NCBI RefSeq assembly: GCF_963678975.1
Contig: NC_089278.1
Coordinates: 10,009,479 to 10,073,478, forward strand
DNA length: 64,000 bases
Source of the DNA: Dysidea avara
Lineage: Eukaryota; Porifera; Demospongiae; Dictyoceratida; Dysideidae
Reading direction: 5' to 3'
Shown: in pieces, positions 34,267 through 45,700 of the stretch
How the letters are laid out: each line of letters begins with the position of its first letter
Numbering within the stretch: position 1 is the first letter of the stretch
Notes under the pieces: generated by a model
The model's database searches: none
What the model saw: the letters and a program-made list of their open reading frames with translations, nothing else
Told to the model about the DNA's origin: nothing
Translations under genes and position numbers: made by a program

Positions 34267-37200
34267 CATCAAACATAACATAACAGAAATCTGATGATTT
34301 CTGGGTAAGATACTGCAAACCTATTAGGTATGCAATGTCTTGAGTTTACGAGACATACGCACTGCTTTAACGAGATATACGCACTTTTTACAGTGTGTAT
34401 ATCTTGTTAAAGCAGTGCGTATATCTTGCTAACATTTTGAGCCAGTGCAATATGTGATATATTATGTACTGGCTTTCCTTTGATCTGCATGAGGTGTGAA
34501 AGTGGTACATGTATATATATATAAGCTCACATGGCCAACTTTCTTTAGTTTGATACTAACACTTCATTCAGCTACCTATATAGTTTAAAAAATCATTGAT
34601 GCAGTGAGCCGGGAAAACAGCAAGGCTAGCGAGGATGAGAAATTATGCAGTTATTTGGTTTATGTGACCTATAACTGTGTAGTCACATGTGTAGTGACTG
34701 TTCTATTAGGGTATTACTATTTTATTAGAATATTATGTATGCCACTGCTATTATATCTATAATAGCTAGCTCATTGCATGCATGTATGATGCAGGTGAAT
34801 AGTCACTGCAAATCGCACTCCTGATTAATAATTGTGTACTGCATGCGGCTTTATGAAACTCACTGACAATTACTGGATGTCAGTTGCAAGCCAACCAGAA
34901 TGTTTATGACAAAAAAGGTTACTTCCAGTCTGAAATGGTAACTACATGATTAATATCTTGTGTACATAATATAGTTAAAGGTAATGAAAAATGTGTGTGC
35001 ATGTGAAGTTTTATACCCAGACCAATTTTGGTCTGGCTGGACTGTTTTTGGCATTCAAAAATGGTCAGGACCACTTTTGGTTGACCAAATTTGATCTGGG
35101 TGGATCAATTATGCTTACCAGAAATGGTCTGGTCGGACTGTTTTTTTCCCAGATCATTTTTTTTTCTGTGACAGCTAGGTCAACCACTGAAGAGAATAAC
35201 TTGAAAATCGGTCTATGTATAGGTTAACCATCATAGCTTAATTTTTTTTTGTGGTTGAAAAGAAATTGCAGTGAGAGCTATTGAGTTACAAGGAAAAACA
35301 ACCTGGTGTATATAATTGCTAGATACTATAATAGAACAGTCACAGGAAAAAATTGGCCACCAGGACTTGAGTCCGCAACTTGAAAAAGTCTTGTACAAGA
35401 TTAAAATTCTATGGCAAGATTTCAAGATTTCAGAGCAAAATCTAGAATAATTGGATCATAAGATGTTTGGTATACGTATGGAAATTCTTTTACAAGAAAA
35501 TCTCACATTCTCTAAGATGCTATACGAGAGTTATGTAGTCTTCATGAAGCTGCAAGGCATAACACAAGTGAAGCTGCATATATGGAAATATACACCAACA
35601 AATTTTTCAAGCATTTGAGATTAAATTTGTGACCATATTTGAAAAACCATACATTTGGGCACAAGCAAAATTTGTGGAAAAACTCAATTGAAAATTTCAG
35701 AGATTTTTTTAAATTTTTGCACATTCTGATGAAGCCATTATTAAGCCTTCTTGCTGTGAAGTTTCACACCCATAGCTTCTTTTATCTAGGAGATATACTT
35801 AATTATATCAGACTATGTAGCAGTTTCACATTGCGTGGGATAACAATTAACCTACAAATTGGGTGATTTGTTCATTTATAAAACCAAACATTGTTTCTCT
35901 TTAGACCATAGGCATAGTACATGTGATTTAATTGAAGAAAAGCACTAAGAGCACATAATTAAACTATCTAGGATCCCTTTTTATCCATTTTAAATTGTAG
36001 GAATGGAAATATATGTCAACAAAGTGATTTGTCATCATTTGTCCCACCTGATCACTATACAATACTATAAACTGATATTGAAAAGTTAGTTTGTTATGCA
36101 TTAGACAGTAAATTAGCCATAACTTTGGAATGCTTCATTGTATCATCACAAAATTTTCACACAAGGTAGATAACCACTCAGTGCTTCATTTTAGTAATAA
36201 AACAGAAATTTGACCAATTTGCCAAAATGTATGGTTTTCCAAAATAGTTAACTGTATGGGATTTCAAGGAGTTGCGGGCCCCTTGGAGCCTCACTCCCAA
36301 GCCTTGCACCACTGAACCACTGTTGTCAGCTGCTCAGCTCACTTATAAATCAAAATACTAGTTTAAATCTACTCAATACTAAAAGTGTGTAATTTCATAG
36401 ATCTACCAATGGAAAATCTAGATTGTTCTAGAGCATTTTATACGTGTTCTATACTTCTATTAGAAATCCTCCAAAAATTTGCACTCTATTAGAATATTAC
36501 AAAAATAATTACACAGTCAAATAAAGTCTGCAATACAATACTACCGTCTTCTATAATCATCATTCCATCTGCCAGTTTATGGTTGGCTTTGGGGGTATTT
36601 AAAATACACAAAGAGTGTAAAAAAGGGTAAAAAGCCCCATGCAGGTAAAAAAAAAGAAGAAAAATAGCAGTATCATGATGATAATGCTAATAAATATTGA
36701 TAATGTACAGCCTGTGGAACTAATTGCCACAAGATATCTTTGATCAACATTGCAAAGATTTACATGACTAATTCCTAATCTGTAGCAACATTATATACAA
36801 ATTTTGCACCAGTTTGGTAAATCAATTATTAAATATTAGCTAACATCATTGTAGCCATTTTTCTTAGCCGCTGACTTTGATTTTCACCCAAGGTTTTTAA
36901 AAGACTACACCCACTTGCATGCAGAGGTCTACATTTTTACAGTAAGAGCTATTCATTATCAATATTTTATCCAACCGCTTCCAACTTTATATAGTTGTTA
37001 TATAATTGCTATGCAATTATCAATTAGCTGATTGGTTTTTTGGTTTTTGTACAGGTCAAGTGTTACAAGACCAATTCAGTTTCTATAAAGTTTAATAATC
37101 TACCTGCCTGAATTGCAATTTTGAGTACACTGAGTATAAAGGGGAGACTTAAAACGATAATTTGAGTTAATTAGCATCATAATTAGAAAAACAAAACAGA

Positions 37201-37860
37201 TTATAGGGTACAACAACTAATCAAACTACATAACTATCTACTTACGTGTACTCTACATACTACTACTAATACAAGCAGGGGAATACAGCTAAAATTTGAG
37301 TTAATTGGCAGGTCAATCCACTGTGATTTTGGCCAATTAAAGTTTCAGCATTGGTGAATGATAAACTAGTAATTATTTTTACATGTCCTTACAAGTTAAA
37401 GGTTGGGTTGTACACTGACTGCTCTATTAGAATATATTATTTTTTGGTGGATGTTCCACTTCTTGATCCACCCCTAGGACTGTTTGGAATTAACAAATAA
37501 CCAACACATTTATGCTTAAAAAATAATCCATTTTTAGCAGTAAAATTATATAGCTAATGAGGTTTCACTGAACCTACGCCCATAGAGTAATATTGTTAAC
37601 TAACATGTATGCTACAGTATAACATGAGCTATTCAGGATGATGTTGCATTTATAATTAGGTATAGTAACTACTGCATTAGTTACTATACTCTTGCTATAG
37701 CTAACCACTAGCTCTGGCCACCAAGTTGACCACCAACGTTACTTTAATAATCTCAGTAAACCACAAGGTATATGCTATACACAAGCAGTGACATAAACCA
37801 TCATAATACACATTTGCTGTTACCATGTGCATAGGGCACGTATATATTATCTATGCCATG
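34267..37860. other. Gene-free AT-rich stretch
   Basis: No coding exon supported. Contains a small inverted repeat at 34366-34432 (TGCTTTAACGAGATATACGC / GTATATCTTGTTAAAGCA), a degenerate direct repeat of TGGTCTGGNNGGACTGTTTTT at 35026-35150, and several solitary CTATTAGAATATTA repeat ends (34700-34735, 36475-36500, 37420-37440). Confidence 0.5.
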
Positions 37861-37878
37861 TGATACCAGTCACAAGGC

Positions 37879-37929
37879 TAGTCTGGCGGTGCCCGCCCTT
37901 TATGTGAAGGGGCAGGCGCTGCCAAACTA
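37879..37929. mobile_element. 51-bp TAGTCTGG-family MITE
   Basis: TAGTCTGGCGGTGCCCGCCC ... GGGGCAGGCGCTGCCAAACTA, flanked by a perfect 9-base duplication TCACAAGGC (37870-37878 and 37930-37938). Almost nothing lies between the two inverted ends. Confidence 0.85.
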
Positions 37930-38040
37930 TCACAAGGCACAGTCATTTTGAACTGCTGTTGTTGTCGAGCTCCACGCCAAATATTGAACTGCTACATATT
38001 CTGGCTTTTGTACTACAAGTAGTATTGCCAACTTGCACAG

Positions 38041-38660
38041 TTATTATTATTATTTAATGGGCTTGTAGATACCCAGGCAATGATAAATTGTGGGCCAGGC
38101 TAGGCCGTAGGCCTTTGTAGGTGCCCATATCTAGATTGCTTCCAAAAATTATCCAAGCACTGCTTGAAGGTTGCAACTGTTGGTGCTGAAATGATGAAGT
38201 CAGGTAAGGAGTTCCATAAATTGACTACTCTATTTGTGAAAAAAGTTCTATCTAACAAGTAATTGAAATTGATAATGATGTACAAAATCATCCATGGACT
38301 AATTTATATCCAGCATAATTTACCACTAACTTACTCCAACTTAAACAACATCTCCCAAGACCATCTTTATAGATTCATTCAGCCAGCTACCAGGGTTGAC
38401 TCATATAAACATTCATTTTTTCCATCAACTATTTGTATGTGGAACAGGTTACCAAGTGTCGTGGTGATGTCAAAACCGTTGTCTCAATTCAAGAACAGTT
38501 TAAGTAATCTTTATAATTAATTTGTACTTTTACACTCAACTTTGAGTTCTGTACAATAATCACTAATAATAATCTCGATCTTTCTTTAAAAGCTTAAGAG
38601 AATGGCCCCTGGTGGTAGCAGTATTTAAAGTAAAAAATGTAGATGGGTCCAAGTAGTTGT
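38041..38660 (-). mobile_element. 3' end of a LINE (minus), with a second LINE nested in it
   Basis: (ATT)n tail at 38041-38055 next to TTAATGGGCTTGTAGAT, then a minus-strand C-terminal frame (VVNLWNSLPDFIISAPTVAT, then LDNFWKQSRYGHLQ). The same sequence is at 38934-39230 in a longer copy. The homology is broken at about 38262-38566 by a plus-strand LINE piece. Confidence 0.85.
38263..38566 (+). mobile_element. Nested LINE 3' fragment
   Basis: Plus-strand frame with IQPATRVDSYKHSFFPS and ICMWNRLPSVVVMS, the usual C-terminus of a CR1/L2-type LINE, followed by a short UTR ending in TAATAATAAT. It sits inside the minus-strand LINE copy between AAGTAAT and a second TAAT, probably the target duplication. 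Confidence 0.75.
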
Positions 38661-38933
38661 AGTAGTAATGTAGATGGGTCCAAGTAAATCAATGTAGTTG
38701 TAGTCATTTTCCCCACCTATGATTAAAACTGTATGGGAAAGTAGCTATGTTGGACTGGACAGAACCTCTAATGGAACGTACATGTGAACACAGGGTTTGA
38801 CCATAATCACAACTTGCTTCATTGTCAGGCACCACCCACTGCTGCTGCAGGAGATGCGTCGACCATATCTCAGATTAGATTCACAGGACGGCACGAGCAT
38901 GGAGGTATTCAGCACGTGATCATGACTATAATT

Positions 38934-40010
38934 ATTATTATTATTTAATGGGCTTGTAGATGCCAAGGCAAGCTAACTTGCCAGGCTAGGCCGCAGGCCT
39001 TTGAAGGTGCCCATATCTAGATTGCTTCCAAAAATTATCCAAGCGCAACTTGAAGGTTGCAACTGTTGGTGCTGAAATGATAAAGTCAGGTAAGGAGTTC
39101 CATAGATTGACTATTCTATTTGTAAAAAAGTTCTGCCTAACAAGTAATCTTGATCTTTCTTTAAAAAGCTTAAGAGAGTGGTCCCTGGTGGTAGCAGTAT
39201 TTAAAGTAAAAAATGTAGATGGGTCAAAGTCATAATGTCGTTTAAGTATCTTAATCATATCACCCCTTTGACGTCTGCAATACAGAGAATAGAGATCCAG
39301 AATTTCAAGACGGCTTTCATAAGTCAAGTGGGCTAATCCGCGAAGGTGTTTAGTTGCACGTCTCTGTACCTTTTCAAGGGTGTCGATGTCTCTGGCCAAG
39401 TACGGACTCCAAGATTGCACACAATATTCCAAATGCGGTCGAACATACATCTTATACAGAAATATAAACATATCAGAACATATCAGTAGAGTCAATTCTA
39501 AAAGATCGCCTAATAAGCCCAAGAACCTGTGTAGCCTTGACTGCAGCTTTTTGGCAGTGTAGAGATGGCTTGAGATCACTTGTGCACCACACTTCAAGGT
39601 CCTTCTCCTCGTTCACTAGTTCTAGGTCAGTAGATACATTTGTAGTGCCATCGTACATGGTGCATGATGCAGGAAGAGAGTTACCAATCTGCATTACTTT
39701 GCATTTGGCTGCGTTAAATCTAAGCAACCAAACACTTGACCATTGCATTAACTTGTTGATATCATGTTGTAGTTTAAGGCTGTCATGAAAAGATTTAATG
39801 ACCGAGTATATCTTGGTGTCATCTGCAAACATCTTCAAATTACTCTCAATGAGGTCAGGCACATCGTTGACATACAGTATAAATAATAAGGGACCCAAGA
39901 CTGAACCTTGAGGTACTCCACTCTGAACATTAACCCAATCTGACTGAGACCCATTAACCACTACTCTCTGAAAACGATCTGTGAGAAAATTGGTAACCAC
40001 AGGGACAAGT
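38934..40010 (-). mobile_element. LINE (reverse transcriptase C-terminal half), minus strand
   Basis: Reads from about 40010 down to the (ATT)n tail at 38934. The upper frame (40000-39473) begins in the palm: SGVPQGSVLGPLLFILYVND, then MFADDTKIY, the catalytic FADD box. The lower frame (39597-38986) has MYVRPHLEYCVQSWSPYL, VQRRATKHLRGL and the NLWNSLPDFIISAP end. The two frames overlap, so there is one frame break. Its 5'-truncated end lies only about 60 bases before the start of GPATCH2. Confidence 0.9.
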
Positions 40011-40068
40011 TTCCACGCACACCGTATGCTTCAAGTTTAGATATAAACTAATTTAATAGAATACACGA

Positions 40069-41361
40069 ATGATAGCCACGAGGGAGCACAGAAAGCGGAA
40101 AAAGCACCCCGTCTCGGTGCTAAGAAGGTGTAACAAAGCATTTAATGATTGGGATAGTAGAGCAAGCGAGGACGAGCAGTATAACGATACGAGGGTAGCG
40201 AGTGCTAATTATAGCTCACCAGCTGAAGAGTTAGAAGTAACTAAGAAACTGTCTTCTTTAAAATTCTCCGTTCGACCAGATGTTCACAACAGTTCAGTGT
40301 CCCGTACAAGCTTAACTGTACCAGTTCATATGCAGCCAGCTAAGTCTAGTAGCAGGAAACGACCAAAGCTAAGACGAAAAAGACTCCTCAAGTATAAAGG
40401 TCAAAAGAAAAGGAAATGGACAGGTTACATCAGTGATTCTAGTGTAGATAATTCACAGAGGAAACAGAGAAAGACTGAAAATTTTAAGAAAATGGCTCCA
40501 GTGTCAAGGACCAATACACAAACACCAAATGATATTGAGATGGAATGTAGCAGTGATGATGAATGGGAGGACATGCCAGTGGACCAGTGTGACTTGAGCT
40601 CTGATAGTGAACTAAGTGAAACTGCTGATGAACAAGGCCGTGATGGTGATGATGAAGAAAGTAGCTATGAACAAGCTATCACCATCAAGAACAAATGGTG
40701 GGAAAACCAGCACTCGGATTCTGATGATATGTGCCTTTCTGATGATGAAAAGGTTTTTCAGAAAGTCCTTACTGGTAGTTTTCAGCACATGTCAACTGAG
40801 AGTAAGATGAACTATAAGGAGCAAGTATTTACAGAATTCAAGATTCCATCAAGGGTCAGACTGAGAGATATCCACAGCTCCAAGCAGAAACCAAGGAGGA
40901 GTACTTCTAAGTCACATCTTCACAGTGCCAACCCAGTTGATATTAATGAACGTATCAAATCATTTGTGGGATGTAGTGGTCACCAGGAACTTAGACTGCC
41001 TCTGTTAACCAGAAGGGTTTACTCCATTATTGTAAAGTTAGCTGATTTGTACAATTTACAATATTCTATTGATGGTGGTATGCAGTCACCTGTAATATCG
41101 TTGACATTGTCCAAGACATCTACCACTAAACTACCAAGTGCTAGTGAAGTGAAGTCATTGTTGTGTTCAGATTCTCTGACATCAGCACCTATTGTTGTTG
41201 GAGGTGATGCACCACCACTTGGTGAGGCTAATATTGGGAGCAGAATGTTACAGGGAATGGGATGGACTCCTGGTACCGGCCTTGGACCCCACAGCAATGG
41301 GATAGTTGACCCGGTAACAGCAGTAAGAAGACCAAAACTGAGTGGATTAGGATTCCAATGA
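40069..41361 (+). CDS. GPATCH2: GPATCH2-like G-patch protein
   Basis: Single exon, 430 aa. The C-terminal G-patch (about 389-430: [18 protein letters not shown], then [10 protein letters not shown]) has the glycine spacing of domains that activate DEAH helicases such as DHX15 in splicing. Shared with human GPATCH2 are an acidic DDEWEDMP region, a WWE box followed by LTGSFQHMS, and basic nuclear-type stretches near the N-terminus ([29 protein letters not shown]). Residues about 290-340 ([10 protein letters not shown] ... [14 protein letters not shown]) look like an R3H nucleic-acid-binding domain. Start is the first ATG after an upstream stop-rich, LINE-derived stretch. The 3' end converges with the dynein light-chain gene 134 bases away. 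Likely nuclear, in RNA processing. Confidence 0.93.
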   Translation: MIATREHRKRKKHPVSVLRRCNKAFNDWDSRASEDEQYNDTRVASANYSSPAEELEVTKKLSSLKFSVRPDVHNSSVSRTSLTVPVHMQPAKSSSRKRPKLRRKRLLKYKGQKKRKWTGYISDSSVDNSQRKQRKTENFKKMAPVSRTNTQTPNDIEMECSSDDEWEDMPVDQCDLSSDSELSETADEQGRDGDDEESSYEQAITIKNKWWENQHSDSDDMCLSDDEKVFQKVLTGSFQHMSTESKMNYKEQVFTEFKIPSRVRLRDIHSSKQKPRRSTSKSHLHSANPVDINERIKSFVGCSGHQELRLPLLTRRVYSIIVKLADLYNLQYSIDGGMQSPVISLTLSKTSTTKLPSASEVKSLLCSDSLTSAPIVVGGDAPPLGEANIGSRMLQGMGWTPGTGLGPHSNGIVDPVTAVRRPKLSGLGFQ

Positions 41362-41495
41362 GCAAGCATCAGTCACTTAGCACAGTCACCATAAGTAGTG
41401 AATTTGATAGCCATGATTATCATATCTACAAAAATGTGTTAAATTCCTTCTGTGTAAGTCAGTTTAGATTTGATCAGTTCATCAATTGGTGGTTG

Positions 41496-42194
41496 TCATT
41501 CATAGTAGAGGCCATATACAGTGACCACAGCTATCATAGTGGAGTTGTGTTTGCTAACTGAGATGCAGCGATCTGTTTCAGTATTCCACAGGCACCTGCT
41601 CCCCACCATAACTCCTTGCTTCTTATCAGCCACAATACTGACAATACAAACTAGCTTAAACCTGTAGTGAAGAAATATTTAACTGTTAATCAACAGATTA
41701 CCTTGTCACCTTTGTTGATTAAATGGTTTAACCCTTTCCAGTAGCAAGTCTGCCAGTGTAAGACACAACTAAGAAAATAACAAAATTTTATGTAAATTGT
41801 GTACATGTGCATGTGTTACTTTTTTTGATTCTTGACCATCGTAAATTGCTGGCATAAAATGTTCTTCCAATGTTTCATCCAATACTTGCTTTATCTTGTA
41901 TTCCTGCAGTAGCTTGTCTTCAGGTGGACACAGTCGGTATGTGTTTTCATATATTGGACTAACTCTTGTACCTTTAAACCAGTTGGGGTAAGCATCAGTC
42001 TTCTTGTTTTTTGCAGTAAAATGTGTTAATGTGATGTTTGAGCTTTCGCTCACAGTAGAATATCGTCTACTGCTAGAGCTACCAGCAGTGAAAGTGCTTT
42101 GCCTTCTGTGGAATGGTATAGAAACAGTACTGTGGGTGTCTGTATCTTGTAATAAGTCCCTCTCCTCCATGTGGTCACCAATCCGCGTGTTCAT
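41496..42194 (-). CDS. DYNLT5-like: Tctex1-type dynein light chain (DYNLT4/5-like)
   Basis: Three exons on the minus strand, 42194-41820, 41768-41710 and 41661-41496, give 199 aa in one frame. The N-terminal ~80 residues are Ser/Thr-rich and probably disordered. The Tctex1 domain (about 84-199) starts at YENTYRLCPPEDKLL and includes VLDETLEEHFMPAIYDG, then LCLTLADLLLERVKPFNQQR, FKLVCIVSIVADKKQGV, VGSRCLWNTETD and the closing AVVTVYGLYYE. This matches the DYNLT5/TCTEX1D1 and DYNLT4 group of dynein light chains, which link cargo or axonemal partners to dynein intermediate chain. Splice sites are GTAACA, GTGACA and matching AGs. Confidence 0.92.
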
Positions 42195-42784
42195 GACCTA
42201 TTTACTAATGACATGTAAACTACGTAGGTATTATTTACCGCTAGTTTACGTTGCTCACGTGCGTCAAGAGGTAGGTTCGTGTTGATGTAGCGAGTGAAGT
42301 CCTATTCAAGGTTGAGTTTAATCGGTGTCCATTTTCTTGTTGTTCGACGTAACTGATTATTTATTCCTGTCCATCGATCGTTAGATGATTGTTTACCCGT
42401 CTCCATCGTAGCCAGGTCACATGAATGGCTTCGCTGATTGATGGCTTCGCAATCTAGAACTGTTTACCCGCGTGATTATAAATAAAGTACTTTGGCAGCA
42501 AGTGGTCTGCAATAAACCCAAAGTGCAGCTTTTCTAAATAGCTGGATTTTCATGTACTAAGCTAGACAGCATTTTGTAGGCTTGTACCGGACGACAGAGA
42601 AGGTGATTCATACAAAATTTAACTCAATTTTGCATTGTTCGTGATTTTTTGTTTTTTTGCAGTACAAGTGAAGGCATTGTAAGCCAGCGAGGAGCTAATG
42701 CGATTACAGCTGGCCAGCTTGTGTGGAAGAGTCAATTGACCAATTACAGTTAGCCACAAACTGTTTTCTTGTCTCGCGTGGAGG
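42195..42784. promoter_or_regulatory. Divergent intergenic region between DYNLT5-like and synphilin-1-like genes
   Basis: 590 bases between two divergent starts. It probably contains both promoters and 5' UTRs. The two ATGGCTTCGC-type matches (42425-42450) form a short direct repeat (AATGGCTTCGC / GATGGCTTCGC). No exon with a clear identity seen. Confidence 0.4.
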
Positions 42785-45700
42785 ATGTCTGGAGGCAATG
42801 CTGATTGCGTTCTAGCTCTGCCCGAAGATTACACAACCAAGTATGGTTTCCAGGTGAGTAATATCGGTGTGGTTATTATTTGTTAACGTGTGCTAAACGT
42901 ATTTCGTGCTCGTATTTGGTACACACGGTACAGGCCTGTGTTTTGCTTGAGCCAAGTAGTGGTAAGTCTGAGGTGAGAAATCTGGCGAAGCTTGATAGTC
43001 TTTTTGTGGTTATTCAATGCATTTTTATTGGTTTTGGGGTAGTAGTTTCTTTACAACCATGTGCTACAAGTTTACATACTACACTTCACTGTAACATATA
43101 CAACTACTTAACTGTAATGGTAGGTCCTATAAATCTTGGTATATTTCTACTGTTGTGTGTTTCTAAATAAAGTGCGCTGCTATATTTTGGATTTCTTTCA
43201 CAGTTTTCCCAGTTCTCGCCGATAGCAGAAGTTGAAGAGGAAGAACCTAGTGTTAATGATAAAAATCAAGATGAGCAGTGAGTTTATTTATGGTTGCTCG
43301 TTTCCAAAGTTGTATGAGATAACAAAGTTACCATACACTTGTTAAATACTGCACCTTTCCATGATGTACAGACCAATTGTCAGTGTGGTGACTTGTTAGG
43401 AGACTGGATCATTTAGAAACTGATAGCATACACAAGGGGGATAATATTACTGCAACACAGCTAACCACTTCACTATAATAGGAAGCAGTAGGTTTGAGAT
43501 GGTCATGAATATCGTAACAACTGCTTAAGATCATTAAGTGGCTTGTTTACTGAGTGAACCTGTCTGGTAATGTTATCCCAAGTGTCTAGGGGGTTAGTTT
43601 AGTTATTAACCCTTGTATAGCTCAGTCTTGTTTGTATGTGTACATTGCCTACATAGCCTACATAGTGATATGCTTGATGAGTGAAATTGTTATATGAACA
43701 CAACAAACCAAAGTTTGCCAGCAACATTCTGTTTCAACTCACCACTATGAAATTGTTTTAATTAGTGTGGATTGTGTTCACAAGAAAATTTAACCTGGCT
43801 TGTCACTATCAATCAACAAGATAGATGCTGTCAGTGCACAATTGCACATATAGTATTTTCTTGGATTCAGTCAGTTAGTGTTATTACTTTACACTGTGGG
43901 GTACTTATTGATGGCTACCTCATGAACACTTTTGTGATGTATTGGTATTGTTAATTTTACTTGTTGTCAAGGAAGATGATGTTATTAAGTGTGTCCTTTT
44001 GTAACTGCTGGTGTTTATTTTGTGCTAGGTCATTAATAGTGAAGAAGAAACAGCTGCTCTTATCTCACCAAAAGGCAAATTTGTACATTCCCTTGTCAAA
44101 GTCTCAGACACCACCCGTGAAGCACCCCAAGCCTACAGCAAAACAGCGAGAAGCTAACAGGCAACAGCAACAACAAAGACACCAACAACAACAAAATCAG
44201 CAACAACAGCAGCAGCAACAACAACAAAGTCAGCAACCCCTTTCACCAAAGTCACAAAAATCACCATTGTCACCTGTGCGATCTCCACCAGCCACTAGGC
44301 CAGTGCAACCAGTATTTCCCTTACCAGACAGACGGCCCGGAGAGGAAGGTGCCAGTCCTCCAGTTCAAGACGCTGCAGTGCATATGCAGCACTACAAAGT
44401 ACATCAATCCAGTCGGTCACCAAATAGTGGTTCACCCAATGGAAGAGCTCATATGTTGATCAGTTCACCTTCTTCGTCTGTAGAACACAGTCCAAATTCT
44501 GACAATAATTCTGGTACTTCCACCCCAATGTACAGTGAACGTAGCTCCCCATCTGGTAGCAGTTGTAACACTTCCACTGGTGTACACAACAAGTCATATG
44601 TTAGACCATCCATTGCTGTAATGCAACACTCTTATACCGCTGATCCCAGCAAGAGAGGTACTGACATTACTAAAGTGTATTCTTTTACTGAACCAATGGA
44701 TGGTATTAATCTCTCACAGTGTTCCAATAGTTCCAGAGACAGTAACTCTTCTAGTCGATCCAAACGAGAGATACGCTCGCCAGAATCTCAAAAACCTAAA
44801 TTCCCTTCCCCAGAAGGTCAGTACAGTATGGACGGACAGTTTAGGAGTACAGATATGCCAACAGCTGTTGTACGGCATCATGCTACTGGTGTACATAAGC
44901 AACGACAAAATAGAGATGAACAAGACATGTATACACGCCTTCATCCTAAGGGACTAAGTGGTTACATTTCTGATGGTGGAATGTCAGTAACTTCAAGCAT
45001 TGAAGAACTCTCGGCGATCAACCAAACCAGTGACTATACTGACCTATCTACACAACCTAATGTAGTGATAGTTAAGCCACAACCAGTGGCTGGTACTGCG
45101 TACTACCATCAAACTGGCTTCAAAGATCACATGCAGTCAACTAATGACCACAAGCAGCAATCTCGAGGTGGCATCCCCCCTCCGAATCAAGGTGTGATAT
45201 CACCACCAAACAGCAAGCAAGGAAATAGTAGTTACTCTTACCACACACAACCCCAGTTTTCCACTAAAGGCTTTCCACCCAGCCACCATGGCCAGTTTAA
45301 GCAGTCATATCCCCCTACACAAACTGTATCTGCTTCCCCACACTGGGCCACCCAAAGGCAAGGACCACCCAGCAACAACTATAGCAAACAGGGCAAACCA
45401 ATTGAGTACATCAAGACTGCTTCCCCTCCTGGTGTGAAGGAGGGAAAGGCAAGGAGCTACTTGGTAGCTGATGGGACTGATTACTCTAATGAAATGATTG
45501 TAAGTATTGTTGTTGATTTTGTAGGTATTCACATTATGTGTATGTGTGTGTTCCATGTACAGTAGCTAAATAGTTAAATCAACCATTCAGTTGTTCCCAT
45601 TGAAGGATGAAAGTGTTGTTATATAGTATTAATGATGTAATTCTCTTACTGATAGGCTGCTTATAGGGCACATGAAGCTGCAGTTAATGGTGATTTTATG

